Shown: piece by piece, positions 27,428-35,406 of the stretch | Position numbering within the stretch: the first letter of the stretch is position 1 | Layout of the letters: each line of letters begins with the position of its first letter | Assembly: GCF_030413175.1 (NCBI RefSeq) | Contig: NZ_CP129212.1 | Span: forward strand, 310,001-374,000 | Length of the DNA stretch: 64,000 bases | Source of the DNA: Bradyrhizobium roseum | Lineage (GTDB): Bacteria; Pseudomonadota; Alphaproteobacteria; Rhizobiales; Xanthobacteraceae | Direction of reading: 5' to 3' | Translations under genes and position numbers: made by a program | Notes under the pieces: generated by a model | Seen by the model: only the letters and a program-made list of their open reading frames with translations | Databases searched by the model: none | What the model was told of the DNA's origin: nothing

Positions 27428-27820
27428 CTAAACTCCCGATGACAATTTGAAGATCGCGTAGATCGACGCCAGCGCCACCGCGATACAGAAGAAATTATTC
27501 GCCATCACGCAGGCGAGCTTGATCTTTTCGTTATGCACGTAGTCCTCGATCACGATCTGCATGCCGATGCGCATGTGGAATGTGCTGGCGATGATGAACA
27601 GGACCAGCAGGATCGCAACCGGGATCGAGGAAAGGATCTGCGCGGCGCCGGCAAAATTGCTGCTGGTCAGCATCAGGACAATGACGATGACCGGCACGAT
27701 CAGCAGCGCCATGGCCACCGCCGTGAGGCGCTGGCGCCAGAAATCGCCGGTGCCGGAATGCGAGGAACCGAGATTGCGGACACGGCCCAGCGGCGTGCGC
27801 ATCGAGGAGCGGCCACTCAT
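27428..27820 (-). CDS. sdhD: Succinate dehydrogenase membrane anchor subunit
   Basis: 130 residues with three membrane helices (AVAMALLIVPVIVIVLML, IPVAILLVLFIIASTFHMRIG, FFCIAVALASIYAIF). HMRIGMQIVIEDYVHNE holds the conserved haem-ligand His and the quinone-site Asp-Tyr. The start codon overlaps the sdhC stop by 1 bp (TAATG), indicating translational coupling. Together with SdhC it anchors complex II and forms the ubiquinone site. Confidence 0.93.
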   Translation of the reverse strand: MSGRSSMRTPLGRVRNLGSSHSGTGDFWRQRLTAVAMALLIVPVIVIVLMLTSSNFAGAAQILSSIPVAILLVLFIIASTFHMRIGMQIVIEDYVHNEKIKLACVMANNFFCIAVALASIYAIFKLSSGV

Positions 27821-28215
27821 TATTTGGCTCCGACCGAATAGGCGATGATCCAGACCAGGACGGTCAGCGAGATGCCTGCAACCAGCGCGCCCCAGGTCAG
27901 CGCTTCGCGCTCATTGGGCTTGAAGCCGTAACCGAGGTCCCAGAAGAAGTAGCGGATGCCGCTGCACAGATGATGCAGCAGCGCCCACGTGTAGCCGAAC
28001 AGGATCAGCTTGCCGATGATGCTGCTGCTGAAGGCCTGAACGTAGGCGTAGGCGCCGGGGCCGGAGGCTGCGGCAATCAGCCACCATGCGAGCAGCAGCG
28101 TGCCGAAATAGAGCGCAATTCCAGTGGCGCGGTGGATGATGGAAAGCGCCATCGTCAGGGTGACGCGGTAGGTCTGCAAATGGGGCGAGAGCGGTCGTTC
28201 GATCCTGGCGGTCAT
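27820..28215 (-). CDS. sdhC: Succinate dehydrogenase cytochrome b556 subunit
   Basis: 131 residues, three membrane helices. Family motifs: RPLSPHLQTYRVTLTMALSIIHRATG at the N-terminus (quinone-site Ser and Arg) and LLHHLCSGIRYFFWDLGYG with the haem-ligand His. It is the first gene of the sdhCDAB operon; its promoter must lie in the 28216-28724 region. It overlaps sdhD by 1 bp. Confidence 0.95.
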   Translation of the reverse strand: MTARIERPLSPHLQTYRVTLTMALSIIHRATGIALYFGTLLLAWWLIAAASGPGAYAYVQAFSSSIIGKLILFGYTWALLHHLCSGIRYFFWDLGYGFKPNEREALTWGALVAGISLTVLVWIIAYSVGAK

Positions 28216-28724
28216 TCGGCAGCTTCATGTTGTGTGGAACCGCGGCCGGCCCATCGGGATGCGCGGTAGATGAATTCTATTTACGGAGTCGAATCAGTCA
28301 GCGCAACGGTCAAATCGCTTTGAATCGAACCGGCATTCATTGCTAGGAAGCTCGGAAACGGGGAATGATTCAGCGGCTTGGTATACCACCGGCGAAAAAC
28401 GGAATCTAAGGATTGAATATTAAATCATCCTTAGGGCGTTCGTCTTGGCTAGCTTGCGACGCCTGAGTTTCCTCCCGTCAGTCAACGAGATATCCGGTGA
28501 ACACCCGCTCCCTGCGGCGCGCGCGGCCGGCGGCTGCACCGGGGGCTGTCAACGCCATTCATTCGGCGCCGATCCGATATGCGGATTTTGCTGCCCGCCA
28601 TTGCGCAGGGACGCCGCACGCGAATGCGGATGTTTCCGGCATCCGGAAGCGGCTATGCCTTCAGCGCGGCGGTTGCCGACGGCCCTGTGGATGCGAGGCC
28701 TGCCTCCGGACTTAGGTGCCCTTG
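28216..28724. other. 509-bp divergent promoter region between sdhC and the TSUP gene
   Basis: No credible gene is present. The left part, nearest sdhC, should hold the sdh promoter. An AT-rich block around 28380-28435 holds a palindrome, listed separately. An ORF running from 28445 through the TSUP gene is a frame shadow. Confidence 0.55.
28406..28434. promoter_or_regulatory. Inverted repeat CTAAGGAT-N13-ATCCTTAG, candidate operator
   Basis: Perfect 8-bp arms flank a 13-bp AT-only-but-two spacer. It lies about midway between divergent sdhC and TSUP genes. The form fits a dimeric regulator site; no regulator is identified. There is no T-run to make it a terminator. Confidence 0.45.
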
Positions 28725-29585
28725 ATGATCGCCGGCCTCGACCCCAAGGAGGTAATCGAACTCGCCCTGCTGCTGGTCGCGGTAGGCGCCTTGTCGGGGT
28801 TCATGGCCGGCCTGTTCGGCATCGGCGGCGGCGCCATTCTGGTGCCGGTGTTCTACGAGTGCTTTCGCCTCGTCGGGGTGCCGCTGGAAGTGCGCATGCC
28901 GCTCTGCATCGGCACGTCGCTGGCCATCATCATCCCGACCTCGCTGTCGTCGTTTCGCGCCCACTACAAAAGAGGCGCGGTCGACATGGAAATCCTCAAA
29001 CTATGGTACGTGCCGATCGTGATCGGCGTTCTCGCCGGCAGCGTCACCGCGCGCTTCGCACCGGAGCGCCTGTTCAAGATCGTCTTCGTGATGGTGGCGT
29101 GGACGGCCGCCACCCGCCTGCTGCTCACGCGCGACGGCTGGAAATTCGGCGACACGATCCCGACCGGCCTGCTGATGCGGCTCTATGGTGTCGTCATCGG
29201 TCTGCTGTCGACCCTGATGGGCGTCGGCGGCGGCCTGTTCGCGAACCTGCTGATGACGTTCTACGGCCGGCCGATCCATCAGGCGGTGGCGACCTCGTCG
29301 GCGCTGGCCGTGCTGATCTCGATTCCCGGCGCGCTGGGCTACGCCTATGCCGGCTGGCCCGCGGCCGCGCGCTTTCCCGACGTCGCCGCGCTGCAACTGC
29401 CGTTCGCGATCGGCTATGTCTCGCTGATCGGCGCAGTGCTGGTGATGCCGACCACGCTGATCACCGCGCCGCTCGGCGTGAAGCTTGCGCACGCGCTGTC
29501 AAAACGCGCGCTCGAAATCGCGTTCGGCACGTATCTGTTTATCGTCGGCGGACGGTTCGTGGTCAGCCTTTTGAATGGCGCGTGA
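28725..29585 (+). CDS. TSUP (TauE/SafE) family membrane transporter
   Basis: 286 residues, about eight helices arranged as two halves. Each half carries the family glycine motif: FMAGLFGIGGGAILVPVF near the N-terminus and LSTLMGVGGGLFANLLM in the second half. Both halves also have a conserved Thr/Ser-Ser segment (CIGTSLAIIIPTS; VATSSALAVLISIPG). The family exports sulfite, sulfoacetate or related organosulfonates, but many members have no known substrate. ATG 28725 (AGG 8 bp upstream) is preferred; GTG 28716 is an alternative. It ends 4 bp before a perfect palindrome shared with the convergent gene. Confidence 0.85.
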   Translation: MIAGLDPKEVIELALLLVAVGALSGFMAGLFGIGGGAILVPVFYECFRLVGVPLEVRMPLCIGTSLAIIIPTSLSSFRAHYKRGAVDMEILKLWYVPIVIGVLAGSVTARFAPERLFKIVFVMVAWTAATRLLLTRDGWKFGDTIPTGLLMRLYGVVIGLLSTLMGVGGGLFANLLMTFYGRPIHQAVATSSALAVLISIPGALGYAYAGWPAAARFPDVAALQLPFAIGYVSLIGAVLVMPTTLITAPLGVKLAHALSKRALEIAFGTYLFIVGGRFVVSLLNGA

Positions 29586-29589
29586 CCCT

Positions 29590-29666
29590 GTAGCCCGGAT
29601 GAGCGCAGCGATATCCGGGACAGCGTGAGCGTGGCCCCCGGATGTCGCTGCGCTCATCCGGGCTAC
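29590..29666. repeat. Dispersed palindrome with perfect 22-bp arms
   Basis: The left arm starts GTAGCCCGGATGAGCGCAGC and the right arm is its exact reverse complement, with a 33-bp centre that is itself partly self-complementary (ATATCCGG / CCCGGAT). It fills the gap between the convergent TSUP and DUF3658 genes and could end transcription from both sides. Confidence 0.8.
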
Positions 29667-29669
29667 AAA

Positions 29670-30167
29670 TCAGTCCTTCAGTCGCACTTCGCTATGACGC
29701 CATTTGCGGAGATCGCCGATGCCTTCGATGCGATCGGAAGCGGCAAGCACCTGCAGTCGTGCGGCAATCGCCTCATCGCCGATCGGCAGGCCACGCTCTT
29801 CGCAGCGGTCCATGGCTCGAAAGACCACCATCGCGGTCTTTTGCCATTGCGGCTTCAGCGATGACAAAATGATGCTGTCGAGGTCCGCTTCGGTCACAGA
29901 GGGCGGCAGGCGAACCTGATCCCATGTGAGGGTGCTGCTGATGGCCGGCACTTCTTCTTCCATAGGAGTTGGTTCCAGGTCGGGATACTGGGCGTAGATT
30001 TCTTCGAGTAGCTCGAGATGCAACGTCTCGACGGCTTCTTGAAGCAATCCATCGAGGGCCAGTCGTTCCTTTTTTCCGAGATCCGCGATCGCGGTTCTCG
30101 CGCGATCCAAAGCGGCGTCGGCGTCGAGGACGTGCTTTTGAATGCGGACGGCTTGCTCGCGCTTCAT
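29670..30167 (-). CDS. DUF3658-like hypothetical protein
   Basis: 165 residues, soluble, mostly helical, and Glu/Leu-rich (LDGLLQEAVETLHLELLEEIYAQYPDLE). The C-terminal part AMDRCEERGLPIGDEAIAARLQVL...GDLRKWRHSEVRL resembles the C-terminal unit of DUF3658, where a small/large-residue helix pair ends in GDLxxxRxSEVR. It starts 27 bp after the matB stop on the same strand and is probably cotranscribed with it. The ribosome site is weak. No function is known. Confidence 0.72.
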   Translation of the reverse strand: MKREQAVRIQKHVLDADAALDRARTAIADLGKKERLALDGLLQEAVETLHLELLEEIYAQYPDLEPTPMEEEVPAISSTLTWDQVRLPPSVTEADLDSIILSSLKPQWQKTAMVVFRAMDRCEERGLPIGDEAIAARLQVLAASDRIEGIGDLRKWRHSEVRLKD

Positions 30168-30194
30168 GATTTCAAGTCGCGACGGCCCGCGCCC

Positions 30195-31721
30195 CTATTT
30201 CGCGTAGATATCCTTATACGTATCCCGCAAGATGTTCTTCTGCACCTTGCCCATGGCGTTGCGCGGCAGTTCCTCGACCACGAACACGCGCTTCGGCATC
30301 TTGAATTTGGCGAGCCGGCCGTCGAGCGCGCCGAGCACGCCGGCTTCCGTGACCTCCGCGCCCTTGTTGCAGACCACCACGGCAGTAACACCCTCGCCGA
30401 AATCGGCATGCGGTACGCCGATCACGGCGGACTCGATCACGCCCGGCATGGCGTCGATCTCGCTCTCGATTTCCTTCGGGTAGACATTGAAGCCGCCTGA
30501 TATCACCAGGTCCTTGCCGCGGCCGAGGATGTGCACATAGCCCTTGTCGTCGATCTTGCCGAGATCGCCGGTGATGAAGAAGCCGTCGTCGCGGAATTCG
30601 GATTTGGTCTTTTCCGGCATCCGCCAGTAGCCCTTGAAGACGTTCGGGCCCTTCACCTCGATCATGCCGATCGTATCGCGCGCGATCTCCTTGCCGGTTT
30701 CGGGATCGGTGACGCGGACGGAAACGCCGGGCAGGGGATGGCCGACGGCGCCGGGCACGCGCTCGCCGTCATAGGGATTGGACGTGTTCATGTTGGTTTC
30801 GGTCATGCCGTAACGTTCCAGCACGGCGTGGCCGGTGCGCGCGGACCACTCACGGTGGGTGTCGGCGAGCAGCGGCGCGGAGCCCGAGATGAACAGCCGC
30901 ATGTGCTTCGTCGCATCCTTCGTCAGCGCCGGGCTCTGCAACAGCCGGGTGTAGAAGGTCGGCACGCCCATCAGCACGGTGGCGCGCGCCATCAGCTTGA
31001 TGATCAGTTCGGGGTCGAATTTCGGCAGGAAGATCATCGAGGCGCGCGCGAACAGGGTCACGTTGCTCGCCACGAACAGGCCGTGGGTGTGGTAGATCGG
31101 CAGCGCGTGGATCAGCACGTCCTTGTCCGTGAAGCGCCAGTAGTCGACCAGGCTGTAGGAATTCGACGCGAGGTTATCGTGCGTCAGCATCGCGCCCTTG
31201 GAGCGGCCGGTGGTGCCGGACGTGTAGAGGATCGCGGCCAGATCGTCGTTGCCGCGGGCGACGGTGGCGAAGGCCGCATCGGCCTTGGCAGCGGCATCCG
31301 TCAGTGATCCCTTGCCGTCGGCGCCGAGCGTTTCGACCTTGGCCTTCACCTTGGCGGCAATCGCGCCGATGCCCTCCGCCTTCGACGGGTCGCAGACGAT
31401 CAGCGACGGCTCGGCGTCACCGATGAAGTATTCGAGCTCGTTCAGCGTGTAGGCGGTGTTGAGCGGCAGGTAGACCGCGCCCGCGCGCACCGTGGCGAGA
31501 TACAGCACCAGCGCCGGCACCGATTTTTCGGTCTGCGCCGCGACGCGGTCGCCGGGCTTGACGCCGCGCGCCACCAGCACGTTCGCCATCTGGCCGGCGC
31601 GGGCGATCAGGTCGGCATAGCTGATGCCCGTGCCGTCGAGCATTTCGATCGCGAGCCGGTCCGGATCGTCGAGGCCGTCGAACAGGCGGGAAAACAGGTT
31701 GGCGTTGGCGGTCGTGTTCAT
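30195..31721 (-). CDS. matB: Malonyl-CoA synthetase (acyl-CoA synthetase family)
   Basis: 508 residues. It activates malonate (or methylmalonate) with ATP and CoA through an acyl-adenylate. Adenylation motifs: LYTSGTTGRSKGAMLTH (about 158-174), ERYGMTETNMNTSNPYDG, FFITGDLGKIDDKGYVHILGRGKDLVISGG, and the C-terminal catalytic Lys region LPRNAMGKVQKNILR. The size and the TETNMNTSNPY segment match the Rhodopseudomonas/Rhizobium MatB type as I recall it. AGGGAATG lies 8 bp before ATG 31721. It is divergent from an SDR gene across 87 bp. No malonyl-CoA decarboxylase gene is in the window. Confidence 0.88.
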   Translation of the reverse strand: MNTTANANLFSRLFDGLDDPDRLAIEMLDGTGISYADLIARAGQMANVLVARGVKPGDRVAAQTEKSVPALVLYLATVRAGAVYLPLNTAYTLNELEYFIGDAEPSLIVCDPSKAEGIGAIAAKVKAKVETLGADGKGSLTDAAAKADAAFATVARGNDDLAAILYTSGTTGRSKGAMLTHDNLASNSYSLVDYWRFTDKDVLIHALPIYHTHGLFVASNVTLFARASMIFLPKFDPELIIKLMARATVLMGVPTFYTRLLQSPALTKDATKHMRLFISGSAPLLADTHREWSARTGHAVLERYGMTETNMNTSNPYDGERVPGAVGHPLPGVSVRVTDPETGKEIARDTIGMIEVKGPNVFKGYWRMPEKTKSEFRDDGFFITGDLGKIDDKGYVHILGRGKDLVISGGFNVYPKEIESEIDAMPGVIESAVIGVPHADFGEGVTAVVVCNKGAEVTEAGVLGALDGRLAKFKMPKRVFVVEELPRNAMGKVQKNILRDTYKDIYAK

Positions 31722-31808
31722 GCAACATTCCCTGAGGGGGCGCTGGCAGCGGAATTCGCCGGCTGGAATAGCAAGAACGCCCTTCATAAAGCAACGGAGA
31801 CAGTTTGC

Positions 31809-32570
31809 ATGTCAAATAGCGGGAAACGTGTGGCCTGGGTGACCGGCGGTGGCAGCGGGATCGGCGAATCCGGGGCGGAATTTCTCGCCGCCGACGGCTG
31901 GACCGTGGTGGTTTCGGGCCGCCGCAAGGAAGAACTCGAACGCGTGGTCGCCAACATCACCAAAAAGGGCGGCAAGGCCGAGGCGATCCAGCTCGATGTC
32001 AGCAACAAGGGCGACGTCAACAAGGCCGCCGACCAGATCCTCGCCAAACACGGCCGGATCGACCTTCTGGTCAACAGCGCGGGCATCAACGTGCCGAAGC
32101 GCAGCTGGGCCGACATGGAACTGGAAGGCTGGGACAAGCTTGTCGAGGTCAACCTCAACGGCGTGCTCTATTGCATGCGCGCGGTACTGCCGGCGATGCG
32201 CAAACAGCAGGACGGCTGCATCATCAACGTCGCATCCTGGGCCGGCCGTCACGTCTCGAAAATGCCGGGCCCGGCCTACACCACGACAAAACATGCGGTG
32301 CTGGCGCTGACCCATTCGTTCAACATGGATGAATGCGTCAACGGCCTGCGCGCCTGCTGCCTGTCGCCCGGCGAGGTCGCCACCCCGATCCTGAAGCTGC
32401 GCCCGGTGGTGCCGTCGGAGGAGGAGCAGGCAAAAATGCTGCAGCCGGAAGATTGCGGCCGCACCATCGCCTTCGTCGCCAGCATGCCGCCGCGGGTGTG
32501 CATGAACGAGATCCTGATCAGCCCGACGCACAACCGCGGATTCATCCAGACGCCCGCGAACCGGGATTAG
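31809..32570 (+). CDS. SDR family oxidoreductase
   Basis: 253 residues, classical short-chain dehydrogenase. Cofactor motif TGGGSGIG at about residues 13-20, VVSGRRKEEL (Arg suggests NADP(H)), NSAG at about 93, catalytic Ser in INVASWAG, and YTTTK (Tyr157/Lys161 region). LSPGEVATPILKLRP is the substrate-lid region. GGAGA lies 7-8 bp before the ATG. It is divergent from matB and may share its control. The substrate is unknown; a beta-hydroxyacid or 3-ketoacyl compound would fit the neighbour but is not shown. Confidence 0.88.
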   Translation: MSNSGKRVAWVTGGGSGIGESGAEFLAADGWTVVVSGRRKEELERVVANITKKGGKAEAIQLDVSNKGDVNKAADQILAKHGRIDLLVNSAGINVPKRSWADMELEGWDKLVEVNLNGVLYCMRAVLPAMRKQQDGCIINVASWAGRHVSKMPGPAYTTTKHAVLALTHSFNMDECVNGLRACCLSPGEVATPILKLRPVVPSEEEQAKMLQPEDCGRTIAFVASMPPRVCMNEILISPTHNRGFIQTPANRD

Positions 32571-32580
32571 CTCTTTTCTT

Positions 32581-32749
32581 CACCCGCCCCTCGAGGGGGC
32601 GGGTCGTCACGCATCGCAAGATGCGTGGCGGGGTGGGGTGACGGTCTCTCCACGTCCAACAGAGCATGCGTGGATAGTCTGTCACCCCGCCCCGTCTCAC
32701 ATTGCGCTGCGCTCCATGTGAGCCGACCCGCCCCCTCAAGGGGCGGGTG
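32581..32749. repeat. Long composite palindrome (CACCCGCCCC...GGGGCGGGTG), copy 1
   Basis: 169 bp. The outer arms CACCCGCCCC / GGGGCGGGTG enclose a GGGCGGGTC / GACCCGCCC pair, then CGGGGTGGGGTGAC / GTCACCCCGCCCCG and a small inner unit (CAGAGCATGCGTGGATAG). A second copy is at 43448-43640. It lies between the convergent SDR and aminotransferase genes. Confidence 0.85.
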
Positions 32750-32781
32750 AAAAGACCGATGTCCGCCGCTCATCACGACCA

Positions 32782-33705
32782 TCACTCCGCCGCCTCCGCC
32801 TCCAGCGGACGCACGGGCGTGCGGTGCCAGCCTTCCTCGTGCTTGCGCCAGTAGGTGTCCTTGAGCAGCAATGAGATCGGCCCCGGCCGGTCGTTGCCGA
32901 GGATGCGCGCGCCGATGCGCGATGCCGGCATGACGCCGCCGGCCGTCGTCGCCAGAAACACCTCGTCGGCGTCGTCGAGCGCCGATCGGGGAATCGGTTC
33001 GACGGCCGCCTCGATGCCCAGTTCGGCGCAGAGCTCCAGCACCGACCGGCGCGTGATGCCGTGCAGGCTGCCGCGATCCGGCGTCGTCACCCGCCCATCC
33101 TTGACGACGAAAATGTTGAAACCCGGCCCCTCGGTCAAAAATCCCTGCGCGTCGCACAGCACCGCCGTGTCGAAATCGGCGTCGTGCGCTTCCATCAGGC
33201 CGGAGGTCAAATCGTTCCACTGGTAGTTCTTGATGGTGGGGTCGACCGAGGCGTCGGGCACGCGCGGCGTCGAGGCGATGAAGACATGCGCGCCGCGCGC
33301 CTGCACGTCTTTGGGGATCACGTCGATCCAGGGCAGCGCATAGGCGATCAGATGGTTTTCGCAATCGGCCGGCCGGCGTGACCCCGCCACGCGCGGTCGT
33401 CCGCGCGACGCCACCATCGCGACATAGGCATCGGCAAGCCCGGTCAGCGCCACGCAGCGGTGCAGGATCGCCTCGATCGCGGCGCGGTCTTCCGGCGGCC
33501 GGATCCGGCGCTGCGCCATCGAGTGCTCGAAACGGTCGAGATGGTCGGCAAGCCGAAAGAAGCCGCCCTTGAACACATGCACGACGTCGTAGACGACATC
33601 TGACCGCGTAAATCCCCAATCGGTGACGGGCAGCGTCGCCTCGGCGATCGGGACGAAGCGTCCTCTGACATAGCCGGCACCATCGGCGAAGTTAGCGTTG
33701 TTCAT
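32782..33705 (-). CDS. PLP-dependent class IV aminotransferase (D-amino acid / branched-chain type)
   Basis: 307 residues of fold-type IV. The PLP Lys is in PTIKNYQWNDL (about 164), preceded by VMVASRGRP-like and YALPWIDVIPK segments. It is followed by the phosphate-binding GFLTEGPGFNIFVV and LHGITRRSVLELC, and TTAGGVMPASRIGARILG. Members transaminate branched-chain or D-amino acids, or act as aminodeoxychorismate lyases; this sequence does not settle which. GGGAGATG lies 6 bp before the ATG. It is convergent with the SDR gene across a long palindrome. Confidence 0.87.
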   Translation of the reverse strand: MNNANFADGAGYVRGRFVPIAEATLPVTDWGFTRSDVVYDVVHVFKGGFFRLADHLDRFEHSMAQRRIRPPEDRAAIEAILHRCVALTGLADAYVAMVASRGRPRVAGSRRPADCENHLIAYALPWIDVIPKDVQARGAHVFIASTPRVPDASVDPTIKNYQWNDLTSGLMEAHDADFDTAVLCDAQGFLTEGPGFNIFVVKDGRVTTPDRGSLHGITRRSVLELCAELGIEAAVEPIPRSALDDADEVFLATTAGGVMPASRIGARILGNDRPGPISLLLKDTYWRKHEEGWHRTPVRPLEAEAAE

Positions 33706-33963
33706 GCGTCATCTCCCAGGTGTCGCGGAATAAGTTAGCATCGGTGCGAGATGGATGTCAGCCAAAGAGACGGCCCGGGTTTCTGTCGCCCCACGGCCCG
33801 CTCCCGCTAAAGTTTCACCCATCACGATAATTTATTCCCCGAAACTAGCCAAAAAACCTCCCGTAGCTCGGCCAACGACGACGCAAACAACCCGGTCCAT
33901 CGACCAGCGTCGTTGCTACCGGCGGAGGACCCGCCGGCCATCGCAATCCTCGGGAGAAGATTC

Positions 33964-34518
33964 ATGTCGAAACGTATTGCACTGCTGTCGGCCGCCGTGT
34001 TCAGCGCACTGGCCTTCACTGCGACCATCAACGCGCCGGTCAACGCGCAGGAAAAGACCGTGATGGTCGGCGGCGCCGCGATGTTCCCCTCCAAGAACAT
34101 CATCCAGAACGCCGTCAACTCGAAGGACCACACCACGCTGGTTGCCGCCGTGAAGGCCGCTGGCCTGGTCGAGACGCTGGAAGGCAAGGGCCCGTTCACG
34201 GTGTTCGCGCCGACCAACACCGCCTTCGGCAAGCTGCCGGCCGGCACCGTCGAGACGCTGGTGAAGCCTGAGAACAAGGCGACGCTGACCAAGATCCTCA
34301 CCTACCACGTCGTGCCCGGCAAGCTCGCCGCTGCCGACCTCAAGGACGGCATGAAGCTGAAGACCGCCGAAGGCGAACAGCTGTCGGTCAAGCTCCAGGA
34401 CGGCAAGGTCTGGATCGTTGACGCCAAGGGCGGCACCTCGATGGTCACGATCTCGAACGTCAATCAGTCGAACGGCGTGATCCATGTGGTCGACACCGTG
34501 CTGATGCCGGCGTCCTGA
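33964..34518 (+). CDS. Secreted fasciclin (FAS1) domain protein
   Basis: 184 residues: a signal peptide (MSKRIALLSAAVFSALAF to the cleavage region VNAQE), then one FAS1 domain from about residue 40. Both family boxes are clear: GPFTVFAPTNTAFGKLP and, at the end, NGVIHVVDTVLMP; ILTYHVVPGKL lies between. FAS1 proteins in bacteria are exported and implicated in adhesion. GGGAGAAG lies 6 bp before ATG 33964. The 258 bp upstream contain no gene; a strong terminator follows at 34564. Confidence 0.93.
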   Translation: MSKRIALLSAAVFSALAFTATINAPVNAQEKTVMVGGAAMFPSKNIIQNAVNSKDHTTLVAAVKAAGLVETLEGKGPFTVFAPTNTAFGKLPAGTVETLVKPENKATLTKILTYHVVPGKLAAADLKDGMKLKTAEGEQLSVKLQDGKVWIVDAKGGTSMVTISNVNQSNGVIHVVDTVLMPAS

Positions 34519-34563
34519 GCTCCCGCGCGCGCCTGACTGGTCCCAACAGGGGCGTGTGGATGG

Positions 34564-34593
34564 GCGAGCCGGGGCAACCCGGCTCGCTTTTTT
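34564..34593 (+). terminator. Intrinsic terminator after the fasciclin gene
   Basis: 10-bp stem GCGAGCCGGG / CCCGGCTCGC, loop GCAA, then TTTTTT. Confidence 0.93.
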
Positions 34594-34700
34594 GTGAAGG
34601 ACGATACGTCGCAGGTATCGGTTTGATAGCGTCTTGGTGGTAACGGAGAGCCGGGTCCCGGCGTATACTCGGTAACGAATTTCAAGCAGAGGGTGAGCCC

Positions 34701-35330
34701 ATGTCGGCGGTCACAGTCAGCGGCGAACAAGCGGCGTCAACCAAGGCCAGGGTGATCCAGCCGGCCTGGGTGCGGGCGCTGCACTGGACCAACGCGTTTG
34801 CGATGGTGTTGATGATCATGTCGGGATGGCAGATCTACAACGCCTCGCCGCTGTTCAGTTTCACCTTTTCCAAGAGCATCACGCTGGGCGGCTGGCTCGG
34901 CGGTGCGCTGCTCTGGCATTTTGCGGCGATGTGGCTGCTGATGGTCAACGGCCTGATCTATCTGGCGGTGGGTCTCGCCACCGGCCGCTTCCGCAAGAAG
35001 CTGCTGCCGATCACGCCGGGCGGCGTGATCTCCGACACCAAGGCGGCATTGACCGGCAAGCTCTCGCACACCGATCTCAGCAAATATAACCAGGTGCAGA
35101 AGCTGCTCTACGCCGGCGTCATCATCCTCGGCATCCTCATCGTGCTGTCGGGTCTGGCGATCTGGAAACCGGTTCAGCTGCAATATCTGGCGGCGCTGTT
35201 CGGCGACTACGAGGGTGCCCGCTACGTCCACTTCTTCTGTATGGCCGGCATCGTCGCCTTCATGGTGGTCCATGTCGCGCTCGCTCTTCTGGTGCCGAAG
35301 AGCCTGCGCGCCATGATCATCGGCCGATAA
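34701..35330 (+). CDS. Membrane cytochrome b (b561 / hydrogenase-type b subunit)
   Basis: 209 residues, four to five membrane helices. Candidate haem-ligand His residues are in VRALHWTNAFAM (about 28), ALLWHFAAMWLLM (about 72), and near the C-terminus YVHFFCMAGIVAFMVVHVALALL (about 177 and 192). The spacing fits the di-haem cytochrome b561/Ni-Fe-hydrogenase b family. It precedes a Tat-exported molybdoenzyme gene (35407) by 76 bp, so it most likely links that enzyme to the quinone pool, a role that MsrQ, a different fold, fills for MsrP. Confidence 0.87.
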   Translation: MSAVTVSGEQAASTKARVIQPAWVRALHWTNAFAMVLMIMSGWQIYNASPLFSFTFSKSITLGGWLGGALLWHFAAMWLLMVNGLIYLAVGLATGRFRKKLLPITPGGVISDTKAALTGKLSHTDLSKYNQVQKLLYAGVIILGILIVLSGLAIWKPVQLQYLAALFGDYEGARYVHFFCMAGIVAFMVVHVALALLVPKSLRAMIIGR

Positions 35331-35333
35331 TTA

Positions 35334-35383
35334 GCGCATGATCCGGAAAGGTGGATCCCGGTTTTCCGACAAGATCATGTGCA
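35334..35383. repeat. Dispersed palindrome of the GCATGATCCGGAAA type
   Basis: GCGCATGATCCGGAAAGG and the reverse-complement-like GGTTTTCCGACAAGATCATGTGC. The element is a family I know from many Bradyrhizobium genomes. It lies between the cytochrome b and molybdoenzyme genes, so it is probably transcribed in the same mRNA. Confidence 0.7.
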
Positions 35384-35406
35384 AGATATAAACACGGAGC
35401 ATAGTC

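Noticed and set aside
28445..29593. Long plus-strand ORF overlapping the TSUP gene
   Set aside because: Arg/Gly-rich out-of-frame shadow of a clear membrane transporter gene.
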